A DNA stretch of 64,000 nt from Arcanobacterium sp. (GTDB taxonomy: Bacteria > Actinomycetota > Actinomycetes > Actinomycetales > Actinomycetaceae), in assembly GCA_022778805.1 (NCBI GenBank), contig JALFSN010000003.1:62001-126000 (forward strand), given 5' to 3'. The notes beneath the pieces were generated by a model. The model was not told the DNA's origin and did no database searches. It saw nothing but the letters and a program-made list of their open reading frames with translations. Within the stretch, counting starts at the first letter, position 1, and every line of letters starts with the position of its first letter. Shown here in pieces: positions 35,495-43,992 of this stretch. The translations under genes were made by a program, and so were the position numbers.

Positions 35495-36334
35495 GTGCTC
35501 ATCGAAATCACTTCCCTCGCCGATCAGCGACTCCTCGAATACACCAGTTTGAAAGATGTGGCGTTACGCCGCAAACTCGAGCCCGAGCACGGAATTTATA
35601 TGGCTGAATCGCGCAATGTGATTGAACGAGCGCTCATGGCAGGGCACCGTCCACGCTCTGTACTGCTAGAACAGCGCTGGCTTGGCGCTATTGATGATCT
35701 CTTCCGCCAGTATATGGGCTTTGGGATTGACGGCGATATACCCGTTTATGTGGGTGATGAAAGCGAGCTTGAACGGCTCACCGGCTTTCGGGTGCACCGC
35801 GGGGCACTCGCCGCTATGGAACGTCCTCCCATGCCTGATCCGGCCGATCTTTTAGCGGATGCTCACCGCATATGCGTGCTAGAAGACCTGGTAGATCACA
35901 CCAATGTGGGAGCAGCTTTCCGTTCAGCAGAAGCCTTGGGTATTGACGCCGTCGTCATCACTCCGCGGTGCGCCGATCCGCTCTACCGCCGCGCCGTGCG
36001 GGTCTCGATGGGTAACGTGTTTATGATCCCATGGACGCGCCTGACCAGCTGGCCTGCCACTGACATGCTGCGAGATCTCGGATTTACCACGCTCGCACTC
36101 GCCCTGAGTGACGACGCTCTGAGCCTAGCTGATTTTGAGGACTCGGAACTTGTGCGCTCTCCCGATTCTCGCCTTGCTATTATTCTCGGCACTGAGGGAG
36201 ACGGACTGAGCCAGCGCACCATTGCCAGTGCAGATTACGTGGTGCGCATTCCGATGCTGCACCACGTGGATTCGCTCAATGTGGCCGCTGCGGCAGCTGT
36301 CACTTTTTGGGCGTTACGACGCCGCGATTGCTAA
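35495..36334 (+). CDS. SpoU/TrmH-family RNA methyltransferase
   Basis: A 279-residue SAM-dependent 2'-O-ribose methyltransferase acting on tRNA or rRNA. The N-terminal substrate-binding domain (ESRNVIERALMAGHRPRSVLLE) is followed by the knotted SPOUT domain with its three motifs: DHTNVGAAFRSAEALGIDAV, IILGTEGDGLSQRTI and VRIPMLHHVDSLNVAAAAAVTF. The target nucleotide cannot be told. The GTG start at 35495 has no well-spaced ribosome-binding site, whereas a CACAAT box ends six bases upstream, so leaderless translation is likely. Confidence 0.9.
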   Translation: MLIEITSLADQRLLEYTSLKDVALRRKLEPEHGIYMAESRNVIERALMAGHRPRSVLLEQRWLGAIDDLFRQYMGFGIDGDIPVYVGDESELERLTGFRVHRGALAAMERPPMPDPADLLADAHRICVLEDLVDHTNVGAAFRSAEALGIDAVVITPRCADPLYRRAVRVSMGNVFMIPWTRLTSWPATDMLRDLGFTTLALALSDDALSLADFEDSELVRSPDSRLAIILGTEGDGLSQRTIASADYVVRIPMLHHVDSLNVAAAAAVTFWALRRRDC

Positions 36335-36361
36335 TTCTCTGCGGCAAAAACTGCCGTGACG

Positions 36362-36590
36362 GCGCTCCACGCTTGCCCACAACTTCGTCGCTTTTTGATC
36401 TCGAAAATAAATTTTCGGATCACACCACCACAGCAAAAATTTACCTCGCTGTGTCAGCAAGCGCTCCACGCTTGCCCACCCACACCATCGCCAGTCCTCG
36501 TTGTGCTAGCAAGCGCTCCACGCTTGCCCACAACTTCGTCGCTTTTTGATCTCGAAAATAAATTTTCGGATCAAAAAGCTCCTCGTTGTG
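36362..36590. repeat. Direct-repeat cluster next to a tRNA gene
   Basis: A 61-bp sequence at 36362-36422 recurs exactly at 36513-36573. Its first 19 bases (GCGCTCCACGCTTGCCCAC) occur a third time at 36461-36479. In the second and third units AGCAA precedes, giving a GCAAGCG-CTCCA-CGCTTGC hairpin. CCTCG(C/T)TGTG appears before two of the units (36445 and 36496) and again at 36581-36590, where its last two bases belong to the tRNA 3' end. The cluster looks like repeated duplication of the tRNA flank and terminator. It is not a CRISPR: the spacing is irregular and there are no spacers or cas genes. Confidence 0.85.
36541..36579 (-). terminator. Long hairpin terminator after the tRNA
   Basis: GCTTTTTGATC plus CGAAAAT (36541-36559, one bulged T) pairs over 18 bp with ATTTTCG plus GATCAAAAAGC (36562-36579). 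It lies ten bases beyond the tRNA 3' end on the minus strand, and because it carries A- and T-runs on both sides it could work in either direction. A copy lacking the final AAAAGC sits in the upstream repeat unit (36391-36422). Confidence 0.75.
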
Positions 36591-36662
36591 CCCCCGGCAG
36601 GACTCGAACCCGCGACCAAAGAATTATGAGTTCCCTGCTCTAACCGTCTGAGCTACAGGGGC
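36589..36662 (-). tRNA. tRNA with CAT anticodon (elongator Met or Ile2)
   Basis: 74-nt cloverleaf on the minus strand. The acceptor GCCCCTG pairs with CGGGGGC, the D-arm is GCTC/GAGC, the anticodon arm GGGAA-CTCATAA-TTCTT has CAT at 36626-36628, the T-arm is GCGGG-TTCGAGT-CCTGC, and the discriminator is A. CCA is not encoded. It lacks initiator features, so it is either elongator tRNA-Met or the lysidine-modified tRNA-Ile2; the TTGGTCG variable region resembles Ile2 of other bacteria, but I cannot decide. Confidence 0.93.
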
Positions 36663-36755
36663 AACGCCCACTATCGTATCCGCTTTACACCAATGAATAC
36701 AAAGCGCACCAGTAAATACAAAGCCAGCGCATAGCTTCAAGCACACGACCTTTGC

Positions 36756-38912
36756 TCAGGAGTCCGTCTCGTCAAATGCCCGCCGCCGCTTTTCCAGCTC
36801 GATCAAACGCTCAAAGAGCATGGGCTGATCGGGAGAATCCGCCCCCACCCGCTGCATCTGAGAACGCACGTCCGCAATCTGACGAGTGTACCCCTGGCGA
36901 ATGAGTGCCATCATCACTCCCCGCACGTATCGCCACATATCCTCCGCTCGATCTTCTGCAAGTGGCTCTACGCTGAGCTGAAACACCGCCCCACGCACAC
37001 TCGGATCGAGCTGCCGCGCCACTTCCCCTACAAACCAATTCGTGCCAGCTATTTCGGCATCTTTTTCCGCCATCATCCCAGCGGCCAAAGCATTCATTCG
37101 CTCATCTGCTGCCGCTACTCCCCCAGCTGCACGGATGGCATCAAACACCGTGCGATGAATCGGCACCACAAAACTTTGGCTCGGAAGCTGCTGGGCATTC
37201 GCGGCGAGCGCCAAACGCGGCAACTGCAACATCACTTCCAACGCCGCCCGTTCAGTACGCTCCACGGGGTCACGAATCTCGCTGCGTGCTTTGAGCACCG
37301 GAACGCCGACCTCCACTAACTCGTCATCGCCGCGAGTGTGCGCATACCCGAGCGCTGCACCATCATCGCGTGCCACACCAGCATCGCTCGCTTGGCCGCC
37401 AGCACCGCCGCTGTAGCTCTCCGCATTCTCCGCGCTTTTCTCGCGTCCCCCTACTGCCTCGGAACTGTAGCCAGAGGCACCAGGAAGATGGCGACTGCCA
37501 GTACGCTTGCTCTGCGCAATCTGCAGCGATGCAGACGAGAGCTGTCGCTGTGCCTGTATGACGGCGTCACGCACCACATGTTCTTCCATCCCCAGCCAGC
37601 CAGCAAGCTGCCGCACATATTCACTGCGCAGCACGCGATCTCTAATAGACGCCACCGCCGGAGCGCTCGCCCGCAGTCCAGCCGCACGTCCTTCCGCAGT
37701 CCGCAGCGGCACATCACGCAAGATTGACCGAATCACGAATGCGAAGAGTGGCTCACGCTTGTCGATCACCTCGCGCACAGCCGAATCACCATATTTCATG
37801 CGCAGCTCACACGGATCAAGCCCCTCGGGCAAAATTGACACAAACGTCTGTACGCCAAAACTCTGATCTTCCTGAAATACTCGCAGAGCAGCTTTCTGAC
37901 CAGCAGCATCGCCGTCAAATGTAAAGACCACTTCTCCGCCAAAGCTGCGCCCATTGTGTAAAATCACTCCGGCAGCCACCGAGGCAGAGTCCCCAATCAA
38001 GCGCCGTGCAATTTTGACGTGTTCATGCCCAAACGCCGTGCCACAAGTAGCCACCGCCTGCGGCACTCCAGCCAGATGCGCAGCCATCACGTCGGTGTAT
38101 CCCTCTACCACCACAATGCGATGCTCATCAGTAATAGCTTTCTTGGCCAGATCGATTCCGTAGAGCACCTGCGACTTTTTGTAAATCTGTGTCTCAGGAG
38201 TGTTGAGATACTTTGGCCCCTCTTCAGAATCGTCAATTTTACGCGCACCAAAACCAATCGTTTCCCCCGTGATCGAACGAATTGGCCACATTAGTCTGCC
38301 ACGGAAGCGATCATACGGGCCACGCGTACCGGCAGCCACCAGTCCGCTCGCGGCAATCTCCCTCTCCGTAAATCCGTGTTTGCGCAGCACGTCGAGCAGC
38401 GAGTTCCAGGTGTTGGGCGAATATCCCACTCGGAAATGAGCAATCGCCTGTGCATCAAAACCGCGCCCCGCCAGAAGTTCTCTCCCCGCCGCCGCAGCCG
38501 GCGTGCTGAGCTGGCTCACATAGAAATCCTCTGCCACGCGATGGGCATCAATGAGCCGTGAGCGCTTTACCTCACGGGCACCGGCGTCACCCCCCGCATG
38601 CGTGTTCTCCTCATACTCCACCTGGATTCCGGCCTTACGCGCCAGATACTCGACGGCGTCCACGAAAGGAATACTCTCGATTTTTTGAATAAACGTGATG
38701 ACGTCGCCGCTCTCCCCGCACCCGAAGCAGTGAAAATAGCCAACGTGCGGGCGCACATTAAACGACGGCGTCTTCTCATCATGAAAAGGGCACAGCCCCT
38801 TAAGCGACCCCACACCGGCAGGTTTAAGGTTCACATATTCGCCAACGATATCTTCAATTCGAGTGCGCTGTTTGACTTCGTCCACCACGCTATCTCGAAT
38901 ACGTCCTGCCAT
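36756..38912 (-). CDS. dnaG: DNA primase
   Basis: Makes RNA primers at the replication fork. The 718-residue protein has the N-terminal zinc finger (CPFHDEKTPSF ... HCFGCG), the catalytic core with the TOPRIM Glu in VVEGYTDVMAAHLAG and Asp pair in FTFDGDAAGQKAAL, and a C-terminal helicase-binding region. Within TOPRIM, about 14 residues (AAGVILHNGRSFGG region) are inserted before the Asp-bearing strand compared with usual primases. A Ser/Gly-rich linker follows the core at about 465-530. The start at 38912 (MAGRIRD) matches actinobacterial primases; two in-frame ATG codons lie just upstream. dgt lies 85 bp upstream on the same strand. Confidence 0.95.
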   Translation of the reverse strand: MAGRIRDSVVDEVKQRTRIEDIVGEYVNLKPAGVGSLKGLCPFHDEKTPSFNVRPHVGYFHCFGCGESGDVITFIQKIESIPFVDAVEYLARKAGIQVEYEENTHAGGDAGAREVKRSRLIDAHRVAEDFYVSQLSTPAAAAGRELLAGRGFDAQAIAHFRVGYSPNTWNSLLDVLRKHGFTEREIAASGLVAAGTRGPYDRFRGRLMWPIRSITGETIGFGARKIDDSEEGPKYLNTPETQIYKKSQVLYGIDLAKKAITDEHRIVVVEGYTDVMAAHLAGVPQAVATCGTAFGHEHVKIARRLIGDSASVAAGVILHNGRSFGGEVVFTFDGDAAGQKAALRVFQEDQSFGVQTFVSILPEGLDPCELRMKYGDSAVREVIDKREPLFAFVIRSILRDVPLRTAEGRAAGLRASAPAVASIRDRVLRSEYVRQLAGWLGMEEHVVRDAVIQAQRQLSSASLQIAQSKRTGSRHLPGASGYSSEAVGGREKSAENAESYSGGAGGQASDAGVARDDGAALGYAHTRGDDELVEVGVPVLKARSEIRDPVERTERAALEVMLQLPRLALAANAQQLPSQSFVVPIHRTVFDAIRAAGGVAAADERMNALAAGMMAEKDAEIAGTNWFVGEVARQLDPSVRGAVFQLSVEPLAEDRAEDMWRYVRGVMMALIRQGYTRQIADVRSQMQRVGADSPDQPMLFERLIELEKRRRAFDETDS

Positions 38913-38997
38913 GGGCTCCATCATACTCGGCCGCTCAGCTCAGTTTCACGCTGTGCGAATAGGCGAACTCTCCAGAGGAGCCACAACTATAGCTACA

Positions 38998-40287
38998 TTA
39001 ATGACGCAGCATTCCACAGTAGCGGGCATGCCATGTACGAGCGGAAAGATCTGTGAGCGAAGCCACTTGGTCAATCACCACTCTGAGCCGTTCTTGATCG
39101 TTGCCGGCTCCCTGCCATGCACCCGCGAAAGCCGGTTCTAATCGCGTCTGCGGATGCTCGCTAATTGCATCCACCAAGTCAAAGATAATCGTGCGCTGTT
39201 CAAAATAGACAGGTTCATGCTCTCGGGGAGCCATCACAAAATACGTCGCTAAACCTTTGAGAGCTGTAATCTCTGCGAGCGTCTGATCAGGAATGACGAC
39301 GCCGCCGCGATACCGCCACAGCGGCTCCGTGCCAAAACGCTCCCGAGTAGCCTCCGTCACGGCCTTAATAAAGCGCCCGATCAGATCTGACGTGAGGTCT
39401 TTCAACTGAGCCAGATCCCGCATGGTTCCCGTAAATGAGCTCGGCCACGCGGGCAGTGCCAGCAGCCGATCAAATGCCATATCTAGCTGGTGCTCAGTAA
39501 CGCTTTCCCCATACCATTTCTGCGTAATGGCAATCACGGCGTCGCGCTCTGCCCCTACGGCACGCAAAATTCCTTCTGGCTCCTGCCCACTATACAGCTG
39601 CACAGTGGCGCGTGGATGCGTGACGGCGTGCACCAGTGCATCTTCCACATCGTGCACACAGTAGGCGATATCGTCGGAGAGATCCATAATCTGCGCTTCA
39701 ATTGGTCTATCGTATCCATGAGTTGTATGAAGCCAATCGAAAACGGCGGCGTCATCGCTATACACCCCGAATTTAGGCGACTGTGCCCCGTTCGGGCCTT
39801 CCCCATGCCGCCAGGGATACTTCACGGTGGCGTCGAGCGTGGCGCGCGTGAGATTGAGGCCAGCAGGAGATCCATCTGGATGAAATCGCTTGGGCTCAAG
39901 GCGAGTGAGGATTCTCAGGGTTTGCGCATTGCCCTCGAATCCGCCAATGGACGCCGCTACCTCACCAAGCGCGCGTTCGCCATTGTGCCCAAATGGCGGG
40001 TGTCCAAGATCGTGGCAGAGGCACGCCGTCTCGACAATATCTGGATTACACCCCAAATTTTTAGCGAGCGAGCGGCCTATCTGAGCCACTTCCAGCGAAT
40101 GGGTGAGACGGGTGCGCACGAAATCATCTGCCTCTGGCCCGAGTACTTGAGTCTTTGCCCCAAGTCTGCGCAGCGCCGACGAGTGGAGTACCCGTGCCCG
40201 ATCACGTTCAAACTCCGTGCGCGTTTTGCTCTTTGGCGGCTCAAATGCCCACCGCTGACCATCGCTTTCGCTGTAGAGACTGCTCAC
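38998..40287 (-). CDS. dgt: dGTPase-like HD-domain triphosphohydrolase
   Basis: Hydrolyses dGTP (or dNTPs) to deoxynucleoside and triphosphate. The 429-residue protein has TRLTHSLEVAQIGRSLA, the HD metal site CLCHDLGHPPFGHNGE and DLSDDIAYCVHDVEDAL, all typical of the Dgt type 2 group. The GTG at 40287 lies two bases after the stop of the ABC ATPase, so both are probably read from one message. dgt upstream of dnaG is a common actinobacterial pairing. Confidence 0.93.
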   Translation of the reverse strand: MSSLYSESDGQRWAFEPPKSKTRTEFERDRARVLHSSALRRLGAKTQVLGPEADDFVRTRLTHSLEVAQIGRSLAKNLGCNPDIVETACLCHDLGHPPFGHNGERALGEVAASIGGFEGNAQTLRILTRLEPKRFHPDGSPAGLNLTRATLDATVKYPWRHGEGPNGAQSPKFGVYSDDAAVFDWLHTTHGYDRPIEAQIMDLSDDIAYCVHDVEDALVHAVTHPRATVQLYSGQEPEGILRAVGAERDAVIAITQKWYGESVTEHQLDMAFDRLLALPAWPSSFTGTMRDLAQLKDLTSDLIGRFIKAVTEATRERFGTEPLWRYRGGVVIPDQTLAEITALKGLATYFVMAPREHEPVYFEQRTIIFDLVDAISEHPQTRLEPAFAGAWQGAGNDQERLRVVIDQVASLTDLSARTWHARYCGMLRH

Positions 40288-40289
40288 GT

Positions 40290-41366
40290 CTATAGTTTAG
40301 CTGCTGGATTTGCTTGCGGGATTTCTTCCACACACTGCCAGGCATGAGTGACGGAGAATTCACAGTAATCGCCTACACGATACGGCTGTGGAACCCAGGC
40401 CACGAGCGTTCCCACTTCCGTTTCCAGATCTATTTCGTAATGCGAGCGAGCAAACGTGCACCGAATCACTTGCCCTACGCTGCCTACCACGTTTGTGCTG
40501 TGAGCAGATCGCAGGTTGATTCGCGAAGGTGCAATCACTACCTGTATACCGCGGCCATCGCCTGTCTTCCCATGCACATCCAGATCGTGAGCAGCGTGAG
40601 AAAACTGCGGAGAATCCAAAGTGAGCACCGACGGCTCCAAAATAAGCCTTGCCTGCGGTTGCGTGAGAATGTTGGGCACTCCCATGAGTCGCGCTACGCT
40701 CGGCGAAACTGGGCAGAAAAATAATTCTTCAGGAGTTCCTACTTGTACTACTGCCCCTTCCTCCAGTACCGTAATCCGATCTGCCACAGCACACGCATCC
40801 GCAATATCGTGCGTCACGTATAGCACAGCGAGCCCTAAGCGGTGCGTTTGATTGAGAAGCTCAGCATGAATATCAGCACGTACTGATGCCTCTATATGCC
40901 CGAGGGGCTCATCGAGCAGCACGGCGCGCGGCCGGCGTACGAACGTGCGGGCAAACGCCACCCGTTGCCGCTGCCCAGCGGAGAGGCTAGGTGCATGATG
41001 GTCCGCCAAGCCTAAAATGTTCAGCGACGACATAGCGATCGTGGCAAGATCGTGGCGCTGGCGAGGAGACTGCCGCGCATCGTCGAGTGCAAATTCAATA
41101 TTTGCACGCACACTCATGTCGAAGAGGGCAGGGCGCTCTAGCATCATCCCCACAGGGCGCCGCTGCACCGGAATATCCGTTATATGTGCGTCATCTACGA
41201 GCACACCTCCTTCACTGAGTTGCGCAAAACCAGATATCACGTTCAGCAGCGTGGTTTTCCCTGAGCCTGACGGCCCCACAAGCGCCATCACTTCCCCATC
41301 GTGCACATACAGCGAGATATTGTGAAGCACGTCATCCACGGACACATCGCGAAGCTCTAGACTCAT
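40290..41366 (-). CDS. ABC transporter ATPase (Fe3+/thiamine/phosphonate type)
   Basis: A 358-residue energy-coupling subunit. It shows Walker A GPSGSGKTT, the Q-loop region, signature LSAGQRQRVAFARTF, Walker B AVLLDEPL and the H-loop YVTHD, then a C-terminal TOBE-like regulatory domain (about 240-358). The class is that of PotA/FbpC/ThiQ. The ATG at 41366 overlaps the permease stop by one base (TAATG) behind GGGGGAGGAAA, so it is coupled to the fused binding-protein/permease. The substrate is unknown. It is followed after two bases by dgt. Confidence 0.92.
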   Translation of the reverse strand: MSLELRDVSVDDVLHNISLYVHDGEVMALVGPSGSGKTTLLNVISGFAQLSEGGVLVDDAHITDIPVQRRPVGMMLERPALFDMSVRANIEFALDDARQSPRQRHDLATIAMSSLNILGLADHHAPSLSAGQRQRVAFARTFVRRPRAVLLDEPLGHIEASVRADIHAELLNQTHRLGLAVLYVTHDIADACAVADRITVLEEGAVVQVGTPEELFFCPVSPSVARLMGVPNILTQPQARLILEPSVLTLDSPQFSHAAHDLDVHGKTGDGRGIQVVIAPSRINLRSAHSTNVVGSVGQVIRCTFARSHYEIDLETEVGTLVAWVPQPYRVGDYCEFSVTHAWQCVEEIPQANPAAKL

Positions 41367-43873
41367 TAGTTTTTCCTCCCCCATCCCCGTATAGCCAGTC
41401 CACCCATCGCCACCACGAGCGTGCCGAGAGCCCCCACTAACAAGCTCACAGAAAAGATTCCTTGCTCCATTCCTCCCTCTGCTAAACTCACTAAATTCGG
41501 TGATTCCACTCCGAAATATGCTGGCTGCACAAACGAAAGAGTGGCGGTTTGGGCGAGGGTGACGCCAAAGATGATGGCAGCCACTCCCATCAGTCTGCCG
41601 CGTATCTGATGCATCAGCAGCGCTAACACTCGCATGGTGACGCTGCCCATCGCGCGCGCGGAGCGGGCGATCTCCATCAGCTCAGGACGGGAGAGCGCAA
41701 TGAAAAAGTACGCGAGTGGAATAGTTACGGCCAGATATGCAATCGTCACGGCCAGAGTTCCTCCAGCAAACGAATACCGTCCCACGAGTGGAGGAAGCAC
41801 AGTGACTGTGCCAATCTGAATCGACTGACGGAATGTGAGTGTGAACCACAACCCCACCGCCACTGGCGCACACAGAAGAAGGAAAATCATGAATGTATGG
41901 ATCGCTCCGGGGAAACGCCACTCGCACACAGTGCAGGCGATGCCTACCACCACCGCCACCACCGTGGTCATAACGCCGATCAGCGCTTTAGTTCCCAGCC
42001 AACTCAGCCCATCAACGTGAAACGTCCCCTCGGCAGAGTTGGCAATCATCACTGCCACAAGACCCACTAACACTATTGTCCACACTGCCACGAAACCAAA
42101 TAAGAATAGTCGCTCTCGGGAAAAATAACGTTTCATAAAACTGCTTGAGGCATGAGCGTGGGCAAAGTTTTCGGATACATCAGCCACATGCTCTCGCGGA
42201 TGCTCTCTGCTGCGATCGGACACAGAATTTCGGGTAATGCACCGACCTTCGCGCATTACGCGATAGAGAATCCCCAACACTGCAGCCGCACACACTGCCA
42301 GCGCCACATACACTGCGAGCGCACCTAAACTTTCCCTTCTCCCTAAGTTCACGGATGTGATAGCCATATTGATGAGTAGATCGTGCCGCCCACCGTAGGC
42401 GGCCCCAGCAGAATCGTCGAGCATAAACCAGAGCGTGATAAACACTAAGCTAATTGCCGATGCCGCACAGTGGTGAGGTCCCGCCGTCACTGCGAGAGTG
42501 CGCAGCGGGCTGCTCCCTAAGTTTGCTGCGCTCATCAGTTGTGCGCTACTCACGTTCATGCTCAACGCCACGTGAATCACAAAAGCCAGCGGCACTCCGC
42601 ACAGAGCAAAGGTGATACACAGGATAGCTCCTGAATAAGGGTTGAGCGAAAAAGGCGACTTCGATAGGGCTGCCGCCACAGCCACTGAGGGACATAATAT
42701 CGGGGCACATGCTAGCACTGCTATGAGCCATCGAGCCCGCCCACTCAAACGATACGCCACAGCGAGAAGCGCCCCCATAATGGTGGCAATCAGTGCGCCC
42801 ACACACGCCAAACTAAAGGAACGCCACAGCGGCCCAATCACTCCGTGTGGATACATGACCGTGCGCGCATAATCGTGCAGGAGCGCCTCACGCTGTTCAG
42901 CGTTTACATCAATATTGCGGGTGAATATCTCCACTCCGAGCTGATCGAGCTGAGCGAGCCGATCGGTGAGATTATTGGGCAGCTCTAGTGAAACAGGGCT
43001 TTGCCCTTCCACCTGTGCCATGATTTGTTGCCCGCGATTAGAAACGGCATACTCAAGAAAAGCCCGCCCTGCATCCACACGCCCACGCGCCAGCACAGCT
43101 CCAGCGCCTACTTCAAATCCAGTGCCGTCTTCGGGAAACACGACGGAAGGAAGAAGAGCTTCTTCTTCCTGCGGCGGCACCAACTTCGATGAACTCTGGC
43201 AATATGGGGCAAATGTGACGGCCACGTCTGCCCGGCCACTGCGCACAAGACGAGCGGGATCGGTGCCGGAAGAAGTGTAATCAATAGTGTTTTCATGTAG
43301 CCGCTTCATATATGCGATGGCAGCACTTCGCTCACCCAGCCGCTCACTTTGCACAGCCAACATTGTGGCAGCTGTGCCACTAGTGAATGCTAACGGCAGC
43401 ACTACTCGCCCCTGATAGTGCGCAAGATCTTCCCACGTATGCGGAATTTTTACCCCTTGAGTTACACAAAATGCCAGCACTCCACCATAGGTTCCCAGCC
43501 ACGTGGATGTGCGAAACCGCTGCGGGATTGCCGGTGCCGACAGCTGATGCGGAGCCAGCGCGTGAGCTTTATCCGCCAGTTCATAGGCCTCCGCCGGCCC
43601 TCCGATCCACACATCAAATTCAGAATACCGAGAGCCACTTCGCACTTGAGCGAGTGCTTCGGTGGTGGGCATTCTTATCATTTGTGCACTCGTCCCCGTG
43701 AGATTTTGATAATCGTCCACGAGTGCTTTGCACGTGGATTCGTTGTTGGAACACAACACCATCACATCTGGATCAAAATCGTGTGTGGCAATCACCGCTC
43801 CGACCGCCACGGCACACGCACATAGTGCCACCACTATGCGCGGTATCATTCGGCGAATCCACAGGGAGTGCAT
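41366..43873 (-). CDS. Fused substrate-binding protein and double permease of an ABC importer
   Basis: An 835-residue single chain. Residues 10-29 are an uncleaved-looking TM anchor. Residues 35-335 form a periplasmic-binding domain of the Fe3+/phosphonate/thiamine class (FDVWIGGPAEAYELADK, TWEDLAHYQGRVVLP, YTSSGTDPARLVRSGRADVAV). Two permease modules follow (about 345-555 and 605-833), each with an EAA-type loop (SAANLGSSPLRTLAV; ARSARAMGSVTMRVLALL), joined by a hydrophilic link rich in Arg, His and Ser. Double-module permeases (ThiP, FbpB) are known; adding the receptor to the same chain is unusual. The ATG at 43873 lies seven bases from a TATAAT, suggesting a leaderless message; ATG at 43849 is an alternative. 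Coupled to its ATPase downstream. Confidence 0.88.
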   Translation of the reverse strand: MHSLWIRRMIPRIVVALCACAVAVGAVIATHDFDPDVMVLCSNNESTCKALVDDYQNLTGTSAQMIRMPTTEALAQVRSGSRYSEFDVWIGGPAEAYELADKAHALAPHQLSAPAIPQRFRTSTWLGTYGGVLAFCVTQGVKIPHTWEDLAHYQGRVVLPLAFTSGTAATMLAVQSERLGERSAAIAYMKRLHENTIDYTSSGTDPARLVRSGRADVAVTFAPYCQSSSKLVPPQEEEALLPSVVFPEDGTGFEVGAGAVLARGRVDAGRAFLEYAVSNRGQQIMAQVEGQSPVSLELPNNLTDRLAQLDQLGVEIFTRNIDVNAEQREALLHDYARTVMYPHGVIGPLWRSFSLACVGALIATIMGALLAVAYRLSGRARWLIAVLACAPILCPSVAVAAALSKSPFSLNPYSGAILCITFALCGVPLAFVIHVALSMNVSSAQLMSAANLGSSPLRTLAVTAGPHHCAASAISLVFITLWFMLDDSAGAAYGGRHDLLINMAITSVNLGRRESLGALAVYVALAVCAAAVLGILYRVMREGRCITRNSVSDRSREHPREHVADVSENFAHAHASSSFMKRYFSRERLFLFGFVAVWTIVLVGLVAVMIANSAEGTFHVDGLSWLGTKALIGVMTTVVAVVVGIACTVCEWRFPGAIHTFMIFLLLCAPVAVGLWFTLTFRQSIQIGTVTVLPPLVGRYSFAGGTLAVTIAYLAVTIPLAYFFIALSRPELMEIARSARAMGSVTMRVLALLMHQIRGRLMGVAAIIFGVTLAQTATLSFVQPAYFGVESPNLVSLAEGGMEQGIFSVSLLVGALGTLVVAMGGLAIRGWGRKN

Positions 43874-43880
43874 GGCTCTG

Positions 43881-43886
43881 ATTATA
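43881..43886 (-). promoter_or_regulatory. -10 box of the fused transporter gene
   Basis: A perfect TATAAT on the minus strand ends seven bases before the ATG at 43873, so transcription would begin at or next to the start codon. The -35 region falls inside the adjoining 16-bp inverted repeat and is a poor match. Confidence 0.6.
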
Positions 43887-43888
43887 AG

Positions 43889-43929
43889 GCAGTGCAGATT
43901 CGCTGCTTAGCTGAGCGAATCTGCACTGC
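43889..43929. terminator. Perfect 16-bp inverted repeat between glpT and the fused transporter gene
   Basis: Arms 43889-43904 and 43914-43929 are perfectly complementary with a 9-base loop. It lies 64 bp after the glpT stop and directly upstream of the TATAAT of the next gene. It can serve as the glpT terminator, an operator covering the -35 region, or both; no T-run follows on the minus strand except TTATAAT. Confidence 0.65.
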
Positions 43930-43992
43930 ACAGTTATCTATTGATCGGCTCAGTCCAGCCGAGCAACACGTCGGATAAAATCACGCATGATC

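Noticed and set aside
36362-36573. Possible CRISPR array
   Set aside because: Only two full copies plus a partial one, uneven spacing, no spacers and no cas genes; the repeat contains a terminator hairpin.
36307-36643. Short plus-strand frames within the repeat cluster
   Set aside because: Their sequence is the translated repeat and reads into the antisense of the tRNA.
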